Origin: CAJBVG01 sp943371425
GTDB taxonomy: Bacteria; Bacteroidota; Bacteroidia; Sphingobacteriales; Sphingobacteriaceae
Assembly: GCA_943371425.1 (NCBI GenBank)
Contig: CALRUR010000005.1
Span: 1 to 64,000, forward strand
Direction: 5' to 3'
DNA length: 64,000 nt
The translations under genes and the position numbers were made by a program. How positions within the stretch are numbered: the stretch's first letter is position 1; every line of letters begins with the position of its first letter. A model generated the notes under the pieces. It was not told where the DNA came from, did no database searches, and was given only the letters and a program-made list of their open reading frames with translations. This document shows, piece after piece, positions 44,558 to 54,563 of this stretch.

Positions 44558-46408
44558 TTAGTTTTTTTTCTTCTCCTCTGTTTTTACAATTGGAGGATGA
44601 ATTAAATCGGCATTCAATAATCGGTCTATATAATATTTAGGTTTAGAAACCGTATCTGTTAAATACTTTTCTACTAATATACTTGCAATAGGCGCAGCCC
44701 AAATAGAACCAAAGCCTGCATTTTCTACCACCACAGCAATGGCAATTTTCGGGTTGTCTCTAGGCGCAAATGCAAAAAATACAGAGTGATCTTTTCCATG
44801 TGGATTTTGTGCAGTACCTGTTTTGCCACACATGGTAATTCCATTTATGCGAGCATAGGTTGCAGTACCACGTTCTACCACATCTTGCATTCCATCAATA
44901 ACAATATTGAAATAACTCGAATCAATACCTACATAATTTTTTGTGGTAAATTCTTTACGTTGATAATTTTTATCGCCAATTGCTTTTACCAAATGAGGGC
45001 TATAGTACCAACCTTTATTGGCAATAGCAGCAGTAACGTTTGCCATTTGTAAAGGGGTAACGCCTAGTTCACCTTGGCCAATAGCAAGGGAAATTATGGT
45101 AGATGATTTCCATCTGCCAGATCCGTAATATTTATCGTAGAAGGCAACGGTGGGTAGCAAACCACTTAACTCATTCGGCAAATCGATGCCTGTTTTTTTA
45201 CCAATACCGAATTTGTTTACATACTCTCGCCACTTCAAAAAATTCTTTTCTACAGTTTCGTAATTTCCTTGGTCTATTAATTTTTTGAAGGTCCAGCAGT
45301 AATAAGCGTTACATGATTGTGCAATACTCTCTCTTAAATCTAAGGGCGAGTGTACGTGCATACATTTTACCGTTCTGCTACCAATAGAATAACCACCGCC
45401 ACAAGGGAACCGAGTTTCTGGAAAAATTAAACTTTCTTGCTGTGCAATTAATGCTTCAACAGCTTTGAAGATGGAGCCTGGTGGATATTGAGCCATCAAG
45501 GGGCGCATAAACAAAGGCTTCTGTGTATCTTTTAATAGTTTAATGTAATTATTTCCACGTTCTCTGCCCACTAACAAATTTGGGTCGTAGCCTGGAGAGC
45601 TAATAAAACAAAGTATTTCGCCTGTACTTGGTTCAATGGCAACAATACTTCCTTTTTTATTTTTCATTAATTGTTCACCCAGTTTTTGAATGTCGAAATC
45701 TAAAGAAGAAATAAGTTTTTCACCGGCAATGGCAACAGTATCATAGGCACCATTTTCGTAGGAACCTTGCTCGCGGTTGAGCACATCTACCATTATTACT
45801 TTTGTACCACGTTGCCCGCGCAAAACATCTTCGTATGCACTTTCTATTCCGCTAATACCAATGTAATCCCCTATTTGATAATAGTTGTTTGTTTTAGCGA
45901 TCATGCGATCGTCTACCTCGCCAATATACCCTAATACATGGGCAGCCAATGAATCCGGATATTTTCTAACCGTTCTGTTTTGTACAAAGAAACCAGGGAA
46001 TTCATATAGTTGTTCTTGAAAAGAAGCATATACTCTTGCCGATAATTGCTTTTCAAAAATGGATGCTTTAAACGGAGAATATTTTCTTGCTTTTTTTATT
46101 TTTTCGATGAATTGCTCTTTGGTAATTCCAACAAGTTTGCAAAAATTGGTGGTATCTAATTCTTTGGTTTGTTTGGGAACCACCATTAAATCATATACTG
46201 GTTCATTCTGAACTAAAATATGTCCTTTGCGATCGTAAATAATACCACGAGCTGGGTAAATATTTATTTTTCTTAATACGTTGTTATTTGCTGATAAAAA
46301 GTAGCTATCGTCTATTACTTGAATGTAGAATAAACGAGTTAATAATATAATTGCAACCAGAACAATTAAGCCTTGTATAACTAGCTTTCTTTCGAAGAAA
46401 ATGTTCAT
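44558..46408 (-). CDS. mrdA: Penicillin-binding protein 2 (peptidoglycan transpeptidase)
   Basis: This 616-residue class B PBP has an N-terminal membrane anchor (8-27) and a dimerisation/pedestal domain (~40-230, ARGIIYDRKGHILVQNEPVYDL). The transpeptidase domain (~240-590) has the active-site Ser-x-x-Lys in YPPGSIFKAVEAL, SCNAYYC as the SxN motif and MCGKTGTAQNPHGKDHS as the KTG motif. It crosslinks wall made by RodA. It overlaps mreD by 4 nt. Confidence 0.97.
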   Translation of the reverse strand: MNIFFERKLVIQGLIVLVAIILLTRLFYIQVIDDSYFLSANNNVLRKINIYPARGIIYDRKGHILVQNEPVYDLMVVPKQTKELDTTNFCKLVGITKEQFIEKIKKARKYSPFKASIFEKQLSARVYASFQEQLYEFPGFFVQNRTVRKYPDSLAAHVLGYIGEVDDRMIAKTNNYYQIGDYIGISGIESAYEDVLRGQRGTKVIMVDVLNREQGSYENGAYDTVAIAGEKLISSLDFDIQKLGEQLMKNKKGSIVAIEPSTGEILCFISSPGYDPNLLVGRERGNNYIKLLKDTQKPLFMRPLMAQYPPGSIFKAVEALIAQQESLIFPETRFPCGGGYSIGSRTVKCMHVHSPLDLRESIAQSCNAYYCWTFKKLIDQGNYETVEKNFLKWREYVNKFGIGKKTGIDLPNELSGLLPTVAFYDKYYGSGRWKSSTIISLAIGQGELGVTPLQMANVTAAIANKGWYYSPHLVKAIGDKNYQRKEFTTKNYVGIDSSYFNIVIDGMQDVVERGTATYARINGITMCGKTGTAQNPHGKDHSVFFAFAPRDNPKIAIAVVVENAGFGSIWAAPIASILVEKYLTDTVSKPKYYIDRLLNADLIHPPIVKTEEKKKN

Positions 46409-46923
46409 GTTCTTTTTTGCGGACTACCTGTTAAATATTGAGAGATAAAAATTAATACTAATGTAAATAAAGTGCTGAATATAGAACGAGTAAAGGTAAT
46501 TAGAAACTCGTTTATTCTAAATACTTCCAGCTGAAATAATAACAAGTGGTGCACTAACACTAAAATGGTAGAGTAGGTTAGGAACCATTGTATACCCATG
46601 TTTCGTAGGCTCGGCACTGGTTGATGTTCGTAGCCACCTCTTGGGGTAATAATCAATAGAATTAAAGGACGTACAAAGGCCATTAAAGTACAAGCTGCTG
46701 CATGCATGCCGCCGGTGTTCGAAAAAATATCGATGCTTAAACCCATCATAAACGATAAGCCTAGCAATAAATACAAGGGGGTTTCTAAAGGTAATAATAA
46801 CACGAATAGTACGTATACATAAGGGTTTACCATATTATACAAACCAATGTTATTAAATATAATTACTTGCAAAATTAACAACACGAAAAACCGAAGGCTA
46901 TTACTTAATAAAAGCTTAATCAT
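46405..46923 (-). CDS. mreD: Rod-shape-determining protein MreD
   Basis: This 172-residue integral membrane protein has five or six hydrophobic segments, beginning SLRFFVLLILQVIIFNNIGLYNMVNPYVYVLFVLLLPLETP. LLGLSFMMGLSIDIFSNTGGMHAAACTLMAFVRPLIL follows and is typical of the Bacteroidota MreD. It overlaps mreC by 8 nt and mrdA by 4 nt. Confidence 0.93.
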   Translation of the reverse strand: MIKLLLSNSLRFFVLLILQVIIFNNIGLYNMVNPYVYVLFVLLLPLETPLYLLLGLSFMMGLSIDIFSNTGGMHAAACTLMAFVRPLILLIITPRGGYEHQPVPSLRNMGIQWFLTYSTILVLVHHLLLFQLEVFRINEFLITFTRSIFSTLFTLVLIFISQYLTGSPQKRT

Positions 46924-47746
46924 TTTCCACCTCCTTCACTTCTAATTTTTTTAATTCTTCTGCAAAATTATCTTCTACTATATAAACATATCTTAGGGTT
47001 GGGAAATTGGTAGACAGTGCAACTTCAATATTATAAAAATTATCACCACTGTTTAAATCACATTTTATTACTCTACCAATAAATACTTCTTTCGGAAACT
47101 TTTGTGAGAAGCCAGTGGTACTTACAGAATCTCCAATCTTCACTTTTACGTGTGTAGGAATATCTTTAAGCGAAGCAAACTTTGGGTTTCGGCCTTCCCA
47201 TACCAAAGAGCCATATTCTTTTGATGAATTTAATTGAGCAGAGATCTTCGAATCTTTATGTAAAAACGAAATCACAGTGCAAAAATGTTCTGATACATCT
47301 TTCACTGTTCCAACAATTCCATCCCCACAAATAACACCCATTTTTTCGCGAATACCGTGTAATGAGCCTCTATCTAAAGTAATGTAATTATTCCTTTTAT
47401 TTACACTGTTGTTAATTACTTTGGCTTCTATATACGTGTATCTGCGCATAGTGGAATCGCCAACATATACTCGGTTTACTTTATTAGAGTAGGGTGATGA
47501 GAGCAAAAGGTTTCTTAATCGTGCATTTTCTTTTGATAAACTATCGTTCAAACTTTGAAGGTTCACAAACGAGCGAGCATTTGAAACGTATTCGAAAACT
47601 CTTGCACTAATGTTATTCGAAGAATTGAAATAAGAAGCACCATGGTAGCTATTATTATTTACCATTAACACAATGGCAAAAGCTTCAAGCGCTAAGAATA
47701 AAAAGAAAGCATAGTACCTAAGAAAGAATAGCCAAAGATTACGCAT
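46916..47746 (-). CDS. mreC: Rod-shape-determining protein MreC
   Basis: This 276-residue periplasmic scaffold has one membrane anchor (~8-28), a coiled-coil stretch (~60-85, VNLQSLNDSLSKENARLRNLLL) and a beta-barrel-like MreC domain (~105-265: NYITLDRGSLHGIREKMGVICGDGIVGTVKDVSEHFCTVISFLHKDSKISAQL, TGFSQKFPKEVFIGRV). It links MreB to the wall-building enzymes. Confidence 0.95.
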   Translation of the reverse strand: MRNLWLFFLRYYAFFLFLALEAFAIVLMVNNNSYHGASYFNSSNNISARVFEYVSNARSFVNLQSLNDSLSKENARLRNLLLSSPYSNKVNRVYVGDSTMRRYTYIEAKVINNSVNKRNNYITLDRGSLHGIREKMGVICGDGIVGTVKDVSEHFCTVISFLHKDSKISAQLNSSKEYGSLVWEGRNPKFASLKDIPTHVKVKIGDSVSTTGFSQKFPKEVFIGRVIKCDLNSGDNFYNIEVALSTNFPTLRYVYIVEDNFAEELKKLEVKEVEND

Positions 47747-47767
47747 TTACAATTGTGCTTTCAAAAA

Positions 47768-48790
47768 TTAGGTCATTAAGAATTTAAAGTTTCCGATATT
47801 TTTCAAGGCGATACCTGTACCTCTTACTACTGCACGTAAAGGATCTTCGGCAATGTGTACTGGTAATTTTGTTTTGCTCGAAATACGTTTATCTAAACCT
47901 CTTAGCAATGCACCGCCACCTGTTAAATAAATACCTGTTTGGTAAATATCTGCTGATAATTCTGGTGGAGTAATTTCTAGTGCTTTTAAAATAGCTTCTT
48001 CAATTTTAGAAATAGATTTATCTAAACAATGTGCAATTTCTGTGTACGATACTTTAATTTGTTTTGGTACCCCAGTCATTAGATCTCTTCCTTGCACTGC
48101 GAAATCTGCAGGTGGTTCATCTAGTTCTGTTAAGGCAGCACCCACTTCAATTTTAATTTTTTCGGCAGTACGATCTCCAATTAATATGTTGTGTTCTCTA
48201 CGCATGTATTGAACAATATCACTGTCAAAATTATCACCCGCAACACGTATCGATTGGTCGCATACAATACCCGATAAAGCAATAACTGCAATTTCGGTAG
48301 TACCACCCCCAATATCAATAATCATATTACCCATTGGTTCTTCCACATCAATACCAATACCAATTGCTGCTGCCATTGGTTCGTGTATCATGTAAACTTC
48401 TTTAGCGCCTGCAATTTCTGCAGAGTCACGTACCGCTCTTTTTTCTACTTCGGTAATACCAGAAGGGATGCAAATTACCATACGTAATGAAGGTAAAAAC
48501 CAACCTCTGCCTGGGTTAATCATTTTAATCATCCCACGTATCATGTGTTCTGCCGCATCAAAGTCTGCAATAACTCCGTCTTTTAAGGGGCGTATGGTTT
48601 TAATCCCGTCGTGTGCCTTACCATCCATTTGCATGGCTTGTTTACCCACTGCAATAACCTTACTCGTTTTACGGTCTATGGCTACAATAGAGGGCTCGTC
48701 TACCACTACTTTATCGTTATGTATAATTAATGTATTTGCTGTGCCTAGGTCAATCGCAATTTCTTGCGTAAAAAAGTTAAATAATCCCAT
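47768..48790 (-). CDS. mreB: Actin-like rod-shape protein MreB
   Basis: This 340-residue actin homologue guides lateral wall growth. Phosphate and nucleotide loops are AIDLGTANTLI, PSIVAIDRKTSKVIAVGKQA, KDGVIADFDAAEHMI, MIDIGGGTTEIAVIALSGIV and IYLTGGGALLRGLDKRI. It has the family length. It is the first of the five cell-shape genes, 22 bases upstream of mreC; the gap to purH is 76 bases. Confidence 0.98.
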   Translation of the reverse strand: MGLFNFFTQEIAIDLGTANTLIIHNDKVVVDEPSIVAIDRKTSKVIAVGKQAMQMDGKAHDGIKTIRPLKDGVIADFDAAEHMIRGMIKMINPGRGWFLPSLRMVICIPSGITEVEKRAVRDSAEIAGAKEVYMIHEPMAAAIGIGIDVEEPMGNMIIDIGGGTTEIAVIALSGIVCDQSIRVAGDNFDSDIVQYMRREHNILIGDRTAEKIKIEVGAALTELDEPPADFAVQGRDLMTGVPKQIKVSYTEIAHCLDKSISKIEEAILKALEITPPELSADIYQTGIYLTGGGALLRGLDKRISSKTKLPVHIAEDPLRAVVRGTGIALKNIGNFKFLMT

Positions 48791-48866
48791 TATTTCTTAA
48801 TTCTTTATAAGTATTCTAATAAAAATGATTGTCAATTTATGAATAATAATCCAATAATGTCAAATC

Positions 48867-50393
48867 TTAGTGTTTAAAGTGTCTCACACCTGTCATTACC
48901 ATTGCTAAACCATTTTCATTGCAATAGTTAATAGAATCTTGATCCTTTATAGAACCGCCTGGTTGTACAACGGCTGTAATGCCTGCTTTTCCAGCTATCT
49001 CCACACAATCTGGGAAGGGGAAAAATGCATCCGATGCCATTACTGCACCATTTAAATCAAATCCAAAGGCTTCGGCTTTAATAATTGCTTGTTTCAAAGC
49101 ATCTACTCTGGAAGTTTGACCCACGCCACTGGCTAATAGTTGCTCACCTTTTGCTAATATTATAGTGTTCGATTTGGTATGCTTTACCAATTTATTGGCA
49201 AAGGCTAAATCTTTGTATTCTTGTTCTGTGGGTAGTTTAGTAGTTACCGAGCGCATTTCTGCTATGCCTTCCATCGACAAGTCTTTGTCTTGCTCAATTA
49301 CACCATTCAATAATGTTTTAATTTGTTTTGTTGGCAAGGCAACATTTTTTTGCACCAATAAAATTCTGTTTTTCTTTTCTGATAGTAAAGAAACAGCTTC
49401 TGGCTCAAAGCCCGGTGCAATTAACACTTCACAGAATAGGGAGTGTATTTCTTTTGCAGTAGCGGCATCAATTACTCTATTGGTAATAATAACTCCTCCA
49501 AATGCAGAAACAGGGTCGCCTGCTAAAGCATCGATCCATGCTTGGGTTAAGCTTGCTCTACTTGCTAATCCGCAGGCATTGGTATGTTTTAAGATAGCAA
49601 AAGTAGGTTCATCAAATTCTTTAATCAACTCCACCGCTGCATCAACGTCTACGAGGTTATTGTAAGAAAGTTCCTTGCCATTCAATTTTTCGAACATGGC
49701 ATTTAAATCTCCGTAAAATACTCCTTGTTGGTGAGGGTTTTCTCCATATCGTAAGGTTTGCGATTCTTGCAAACTTTGCTTAAAAACTGGTAATGGATTT
49801 TCTTGGTTAAAATAATTAAAGATGGCTGTATCGTAATGGGAGCTGGTGTTAAACGCTCTTTTTGCAAATTCTTTACGATCTTCTAAGTTCGAAGATCCCT
49901 CTTGTTTTTCTAAAACCTCTTGTAATAAAGGGTAATCGTTTTTAGAAGATACAATAATTACATCCTTAAAGTTTTTAGCGGCAGCACGAATCAATGAGAT
50001 CCCACCGATGTCTATTTTTTCAATAATGTCTTGCTCGGAAGCTCCAGAAGCAAGGGTTTCTTCAAAAGGATATAGATCTACAATAACCAAATCAATTTCA
50101 GGAATTTCATATTGTTCCAATTGAGCCAAATCAGTGTCTAATTCTCTGCGAGCTAAAATTCCACCAAACACTTTTGGGTGCAAGGTTTTTACTCTTCCGC
50201 CTAAAATTGAGGGGTAAGAAGTCAGCTCTTCTACCGGAATTACAGGAACACCTAAGTCTTTAATAAAACTCTCGGTTCCTCCGGTTGAATAAATATTCAC
50301 TCCATGTTTGTGGAGTAAATGAATTATAGGTTCTAGGTTATCTTTGTAATAGACTGATATTAAGGCGTTTTTAACCTTTTTTGATGCGCTCAT
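48867..50393 (-). CDS. purH: Bifunctional AICAR formyltransferase / IMP cyclohydrolase
   Basis: This 508-residue enzyme catalyses the last two steps to IMP. The N-terminal MGS-like cyclohydrolase domain (1-130) has IYSTGGTESFIKDLGVPV, LGGRVKTLHPKVFGGILARR and IDLVIVDLYPFEETL. The C-terminal transformylase has LRYGENPHQQGVFYGD, ILKHTNACGLA, SAFGGVIITNR and MASDAFFPFPDCVEIAGKAGITAVVQPGGSIKDQ. It is 35 bases downstream of purN. Confidence 0.98.
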   Translation of the reverse strand: MSASKKVKNALISVYYKDNLEPIIHLLHKHGVNIYSTGGTESFIKDLGVPVIPVEELTSYPSILGGRVKTLHPKVFGGILARRELDTDLAQLEQYEIPEIDLVIVDLYPFEETLASGASEQDIIEKIDIGGISLIRAAAKNFKDVIIVSSKNDYPLLQEVLEKQEGSSNLEDRKEFAKRAFNTSSHYDTAIFNYFNQENPLPVFKQSLQESQTLRYGENPHQQGVFYGDLNAMFEKLNGKELSYNNLVDVDAAVELIKEFDEPTFAILKHTNACGLASRASLTQAWIDALAGDPVSAFGGVIITNRVIDAATAKEIHSLFCEVLIAPGFEPEAVSLLSEKKNRILLVQKNVALPTKQIKTLLNGVIEQDKDLSMEGIAEMRSVTTKLPTEQEYKDLAFANKLVKHTKSNTIILAKGEQLLASGVGQTSRVDALKQAIIKAEAFGFDLNGAVMASDAFFPFPDCVEIAGKAGITAVVQPGGSIKDQDSINYCNENGLAMVMTGVRHFKH

Positions 50394-50428
50394 GAAGAAA
50401 TTGTTTGGAAGCGCAAGTTTATGAAAAA

Positions 50429-51025
50429 TTAATGAGTTCCGGGGTATACTTTTTTATCCAATTTTTTTAATAAATCTTCAATAATTTTTGGATAATGTAG
50501 ATGTTCGAGTTGATGAACTTTGTAAGCTAATTTTTCGGCGTCGTCATTACTGTCGATTAAGCAACGAGATTGGTAAATAATTTCACCCTCATCAAAAAGT
50601 TCGTTTACATAATGTATACTGATACCTGTTTCGGCATCACCAGATTCGAGCACAGCCTCGTGTACTTTTCTTCCATACATGCCTTCTCCGCCAAATTTTG
50701 GTAACAGAGCAGGGTGAATGTTTACAATGCGTTTAGGGTATGCTTGTATGAGTCGCTCAGGAATTAGCCACATAAAACCGGCTAATACAATTAGGTCGAT
50801 TTCTAAATTCTTCATCAAATTATCGATGGAATTGGTGTGGTATAATTCTTCTTTATTAAAAACATGAGTAGGCACTTCAAAATTATCAGCACGTTGCAAC
50901 ACATAGGCATCTGGTTTATTACACAAAACCAAGGCCACTTCCATTTCTTTGTTACGTTTAAAATGCTCCATTATACGCTGAGCGTTTGAGCCCGAGCCCG
51001 AAGCAAAAATTGCGATTCTTTTCAA
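50429..51025 (-). CDS. purN: Phosphoribosylglycinamide formyltransferase
   Basis: This 198-residue folate-dependent enzyme of purine synthesis opens with IAIFASGSGSNAQRI (phosphate loop). LAGFMWLIPERLI and VNIHPALLPKFGGEGMYGRKVHEAVLESGDAETGISIHYV follow, containing the catalytic Asn, His and Asp region. It forms a purN-purH pair, followed by mreBCD in the same direction. Confidence 0.97.
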   Translation of the reverse strand: MKRIAIFASGSGSNAQRIMEHFKRNKEMEVALVLCNKPDAYVLQRADNFEVPTHVFNKEELYHTNSIDNLMKNLEIDLIVLAGFMWLIPERLIQAYPKRIVNIHPALLPKFGGEGMYGRKVHEAVLESGDAETGISIHYVNELFDEGEIIYQSRCLIDSNDDAEKLAYKVHQLEHLHYPKIIEDLLKKLDKKVYPGTH

Positions 51026-51211
51026 TGCTTGTTATTAATTCCTCCAAAAATAATAAAAAATTCTATAAATGCTTATTTGTGCTAATTAAAGCGAAGGTTA
51101 GACTAGCTATTTATAACAATCCGTAAAAAGTATACTAACATCCCGAATTTGTATCATCAGTATTCTTTGAATTAGCCTCAGTTTTGTATCACAAAATTAA
51201 ATTCAAAAAAA

Positions 51212-52027
51212 ATGAACAATACAATTTTAATTACGGGTGCAAGCAGTGGCATAGGAAAAGAGACTGCAAAGTTGTTTCAATCGAAAGGATGGAATGTTAT
51301 AGCTACCATGAGAAACCCTGAAAAGGAAAGGGAGCTGAATCTATTAGAAAATGTGTTAGTAGCCAAACTGGATGTAATAGACTTGAATTCTATTCATGCT
51401 GCAATAGAGTTAGGGCTTCAGAAATTTGGTGGAATAGATGTATTACTCAACAACGCAGGTTATGGTGCCTACGGACCATTAGAGGCATTTAGTAGAGAAA
51501 AAATTGTAAGACAATTCAATACAAATGTTATCGGACTTTTGGATGTTACTAAAACAGTTCTTCCATATTTTAGACAAAATAAAAAAGGAATTATTATTAA
51601 TATATCGTCAATTGGTGGTAAAATAACCTTTCCATTAGGTTCATTGTACCATGGAACAAAATTTGCAGTGGAAGGAATTTCAGAATCGCTTAACTACGAA
51701 GTGGAGCAATTTGGTGGACAAGTGAAAATAGTGGAACCAGGGTTGATTGCAACTGATTTTGCAGGACGATCATTTGATTTCTGTAATGATGAAAAATTGT
51801 TGGAATACCAAAGCATAGTTGGTGCTTTAATAACTGCGATGCCTACAATGGCCCAAAATGCTTCACCTGCTAATGTTGTTGCAGAAGTAATATTTGAAGC
51901 TGCTACAGATGGTAAAAAACAATTACGATATACTGCAGGAGATGATGCAAAAATGCTTATTGCAAATCGTCAACAATACGACGATGCAACATTTATAGGC
52001 GGAATTAAATCGCAATTTGGACTTTAA
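51212..52027 (+). CDS. Short-chain dehydrogenase/reductase
   Basis: This 271-residue classical SDR has the cofactor loop ILITGASSGIGKETAKLF, NNAGYGAYGPLEAF, the active-site serine in INISSIGGK and Tyr-x-x-x-Lys in LYHGTKFAVEGISESL, followed by VKIVEPGLIATDF. The substrate is unknown. It opens a four-gene operon that ends with an AraC regulator. Confidence 0.93.
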   Translation: MNNTILITGASSGIGKETAKLFQSKGWNVIATMRNPEKERELNLLENVLVAKLDVIDLNSIHAAIELGLQKFGGIDVLLNNAGYGAYGPLEAFSREKIVRQFNTNVIGLLDVTKTVLPYFRQNKKGIIINISSIGGKITFPLGSLYHGTKFAVEGISESLNYEVEQFGGQVKIVEPGLIATDFAGRSFDFCNDEKLLEYQSIVGALITAMPTMAQNASPANVVAEVIFEAATDGKKQLRYTAGDDAKMLIANRQQYDDATFIGGIKSQFGL

Positions 52028-52039
52028 TAAACAGAAAAT

Positions 52040-52537
52040 ATGAATCAAGTTGTAAAATATTTTAATGGAGAAAAAGCGGAAAGTTATATTTTTATTCTAA
52101 TAGGAGTTGTTACATTAGTATTGGCTCTTTATTTCTTTTTTGGTTTGAAATCTTCTTTTTGGAGAGGAGTGGCTATTCCCTTTGTACTTGTAGCCTTGCT
52201 TGAATTTTTAGTTGGTTATACGATTGTTACTAGAAGTCCCGTGGACATCGCACGTGTCGAATCATTTATTAATAATGAACCGCAAAATATTAAAACGATT
52301 GAAGTACCGAGAATGGAAAAGGTTTTGAGCAATTTTGTTATTTTCAGATACGCAGAAATAGCATTAATTATTTTGGGCATTATTTTAATGTATAGTTCAA
52401 TGAATGATACATTTTGGAGGGGTATTGGACTCGGTTTATTTATACAAGCCAGTATAGTGTTGTCCTTAGATTTTTTTGCAGAAAGGCGAGGACATGTTTA
52501 TTTAGAATATTTAACTCAAATTAGTAATGTTAACTAA
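52040..52537 (+). CDS. Four-helix membrane protein of unknown function
   Basis: This 165-residue protein has four hydrophobic segments (about 15-32, 42-62, 95-117, 122-140) and a short C-terminal tail. Two repeats of the pattern 'FWRGxxxxxxxx' (SSFWRGVAIPFVLV and DTFWRGIGLGLFIQ) suggest an internal duplication of two-helix units. I do not recognise a family. The stop overlaps the bestrophin gene start by 11 nt. Confidence 0.75.
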   Translation: MNQVVKYFNGEKAESYIFILIGVVTLVLALYFFFGLKSSFWRGVAIPFVLVALLEFLVGYTIVTRSPVDIARVESFINNEPQNIKTIEVPRMEKVLSNFVIFRYAEIALIILGIILMYSSMNDTFWRGIGLGLFIQASIVLSLDFFAERRGHVYLEYLTQISNVN

Positions 52538-53507
52538 AGATCTTCCCTTTAAAGCTATTGTTCAGTTTTCAATTGTACCCATAATAATTGGTGGTATTTG
52601 GTCTCTTTTGGTTGTATGGGGCTATGTTTTATTAGACCTTAAATGGTTAGCGATTCCATTTTTACCAATTTCATTATTGGGTATTGCTGTTTCTTTTTAT
52701 GTGGGATTTAAAAACAATGCTGCAAACGAAAGGCAAAATGAAGCGCGCAAAAATTGGGGCGGAATTACTAATGACACACGTTCTTTCATTGCCATGCTTA
52801 ACACTTACTTGCCCGAAAGTGATAGGGGAATGAAAGCCAATATATTAAAAAGACATATTGCATGGCTTTATGCTCATAAAAATTTCTTGAGGCATAAAAG
52901 AATGGATTGGGAACATAAGTTAAAATTGAATGAAATATATAGAGAGCAATTTCGTCAGGATTTTAACATCAATACTGAGTTTGAACGCGATGTATCAAAT
53001 TATATTTCTAAGGATGAATTGAAAGAAGTGGAATCCAGTCCAAATATGGCTTCAAAAATTCTGCTAAACCAATCAAACGTTCTAAAAAAACTTCTGAATG
53101 AAAATATGATAGATGATTTTAGATTGTTCGAACTTCAAAATCATATTACCAAATTATATGAGCACCAAGGGAAAAACGAACGAATAAAAACATTTCCATT
53201 TCCAAGGCAATTTGCGAACTACGCATCTCTCTTCATTATGGTGTTTGCATTTTTAGTGCCCCTAGGGCTATTAAATGAAACGCAAAAAATGAATGTGTGG
53301 TTAACTATTCCATTTTCCATGCTAGTTACTTGGGTTTTTCATCAAATGGATTTAGTTGGACAATACACAGAGCATCCATTCGAAGGCCTCATAGGAGACA
53401 CTCCAATGACAGCAATTACTAGGAATTTAGAGATCGAAATCTTACATTCACTTGGCGAGACAAATTTACCAAAACCTATTATTGCTAAAGATGGCATTTT
53501 AATGTAA
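52527..53507 (+). CDS. Bestrophin family ion channel
   Basis: This 326-residue UPF0187/bestrophin-type channel has N-terminal helices (LPFKAIVQFSIVPIIIGGIWSLLVVWGYVLL, WLAIPFLPISLLGIAVSFYVGFKNNAANERQNEARKNWGGITNDTR), then FPFPRQFANYASLFIMVFAFLVPLGLL and HPFEGLIGDTPMTAITRNLEIEIL. The last two are the family signature. Bacterial members conduct anions or sodium. It is co-transcribed with the SDR and 4-TM genes, but the physiological link is not evident. Confidence 0.9.
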   Translation: MLTKDLPFKAIVQFSIVPIIIGGIWSLLVVWGYVLLDLKWLAIPFLPISLLGIAVSFYVGFKNNAANERQNEARKNWGGITNDTRSFIAMLNTYLPESDRGMKANILKRHIAWLYAHKNFLRHKRMDWEHKLKLNEIYREQFRQDFNINTEFERDVSNYISKDELKEVESSPNMASKILLNQSNVLKKLLNENMIDDFRLFELQNHITKLYEHQGKNERIKTFPFPRQFANYASLFIMVFAFLVPLGLLNETQKMNVWLTIPFSMLVTWVFHQMDLVGQYTEHPFEGLIGDTPMTAITRNLEIEILHSLGETNLPKPIIAKDGILM

Positions 53508-53523
53508 AATAGTATACTAGAAA

Positions 53524-54432
53524 ATGAATCAAATAATACATTTACAATCCATATCAGAACTTTCAAAATTATTTAATTTAGGGCACAATCAACATCCATT
53601 AATAACCGTATTAAATTTCAGTGAAGTTAGCGAGCAAGTTCAACAAAGTTCTAAAATTTCGACAGATTTTTATTCGATAATGTTTAAGAACTATTGTAAG
53701 AATACTATTAAATATGGAAGAAAGACAATCGATTTTCAAGATGGTAACTTAATCTGTATAGCTCCTAATCAAGTAATAGAAATAGACAATGAAGAGGAAG
53801 TAAGGGAAAATAAAATGGGTTGGGGATTATTTTTTCACCCCGATTTAATTCGTTCTACGACTCTAAACGAAAAAATAAAGAGCTACAGCTTTTTTCAGTA
53901 TGATGTTTCAGAAGCACTTCATCTTTCAGATAAAGAAAAAAATATTTTATTTGAATGTGTACTTAAAATACAACATGAACTTCAAGAAAACATTGATGTA
54001 CATAGCGAGCAAATTATTGTATCAACAATTGAATTGTTATTGAGTTACTGCTTACGCTTTTACGGTAGGCAATTAATAACAAGAAGCCAGAACAACAAAT
54101 CGATAGTTTCACAAATAGAAAACTTGTTAAACTTATATTTTGCTAATAACAAGATAAATGAACAAGGTTTGCCTTCCGTAAAATATTTGGCAGATAAGGT
54201 TCACTTATCACCAAGTTATTTGAGTGATTTGTTAAAAAAGGAAACAGGAAAAAATGCACAAGAGCATATTCATTTTTATCTTATTGAAGAAGCAAAGAAT
54301 TTGCTATTAAATTCAGAAATGAATATTAACGAAATTGCCTACGGTTTAGGATTTGAATATCCTCAATATTTCAATAAGCTTTTTAAGAAAAAGACAGGTA
54401 AAACACCAATGGAATACAGAAATTTGAATTAA
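53524..54432 (+). CDS. AraC-family transcriptional regulator
   Basis: This 302-residue regulator has a variable N-terminal cupin-like sensing half. The C-terminal double helix-turn-helix (~200-300) has GLPSVKYLADKVHLSPSYLSDLLKKETGKNAQEHIHFYLIEEAKNLLLNSEMNINEIAYGLGFEYPQYFNKLFKKKTGKTPMEYR. It probably controls the SDR operon in which it sits. The inducer is unknown. Confidence 0.92.
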   Translation: MNQIIHLQSISELSKLFNLGHNQHPLITVLNFSEVSEQVQQSSKISTDFYSIMFKNYCKNTIKYGRKTIDFQDGNLICIAPNQVIEIDNEEEVRENKMGWGLFFHPDLIRSTTLNEKIKSYSFFQYDVSEALHLSDKEKNILFECVLKIQHELQENIDVHSEQIIVSTIELLLSYCLRFYGRQLITRSQNNKSIVSQIENLLNLYFANNKINEQGLPSVKYLADKVHLSPSYLSDLLKKETGKNAQEHIHFYLIEEAKNLLLNSEMNINEIAYGLGFEYPQYFNKLFKKKTGKTPMEYRNLN

Positions 54433-54452
54433 ATCCCTTTTCTAATTAATTC

Positions 54453-54475
54453 ATACTATTGATAATAGATAGTAT
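54453..54475. terminator. Weak hairpin between convergent regulator genes
   Basis: ATACTAT and ATAGTAT pair over 7 bp around a 9-nt loop. The spacer is AT-rich and no T-run follows, so activity as a terminator is doubtful. Confidence 0.3.
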
Positions 54476-54563
54476 TGTACCTTTAAGAATAAGTGCAATA
54501 AATCTTTATAATTAGTTATAGGTTTAAGATGATTATCCAATTTATACCAAAGATAAAAATGAG

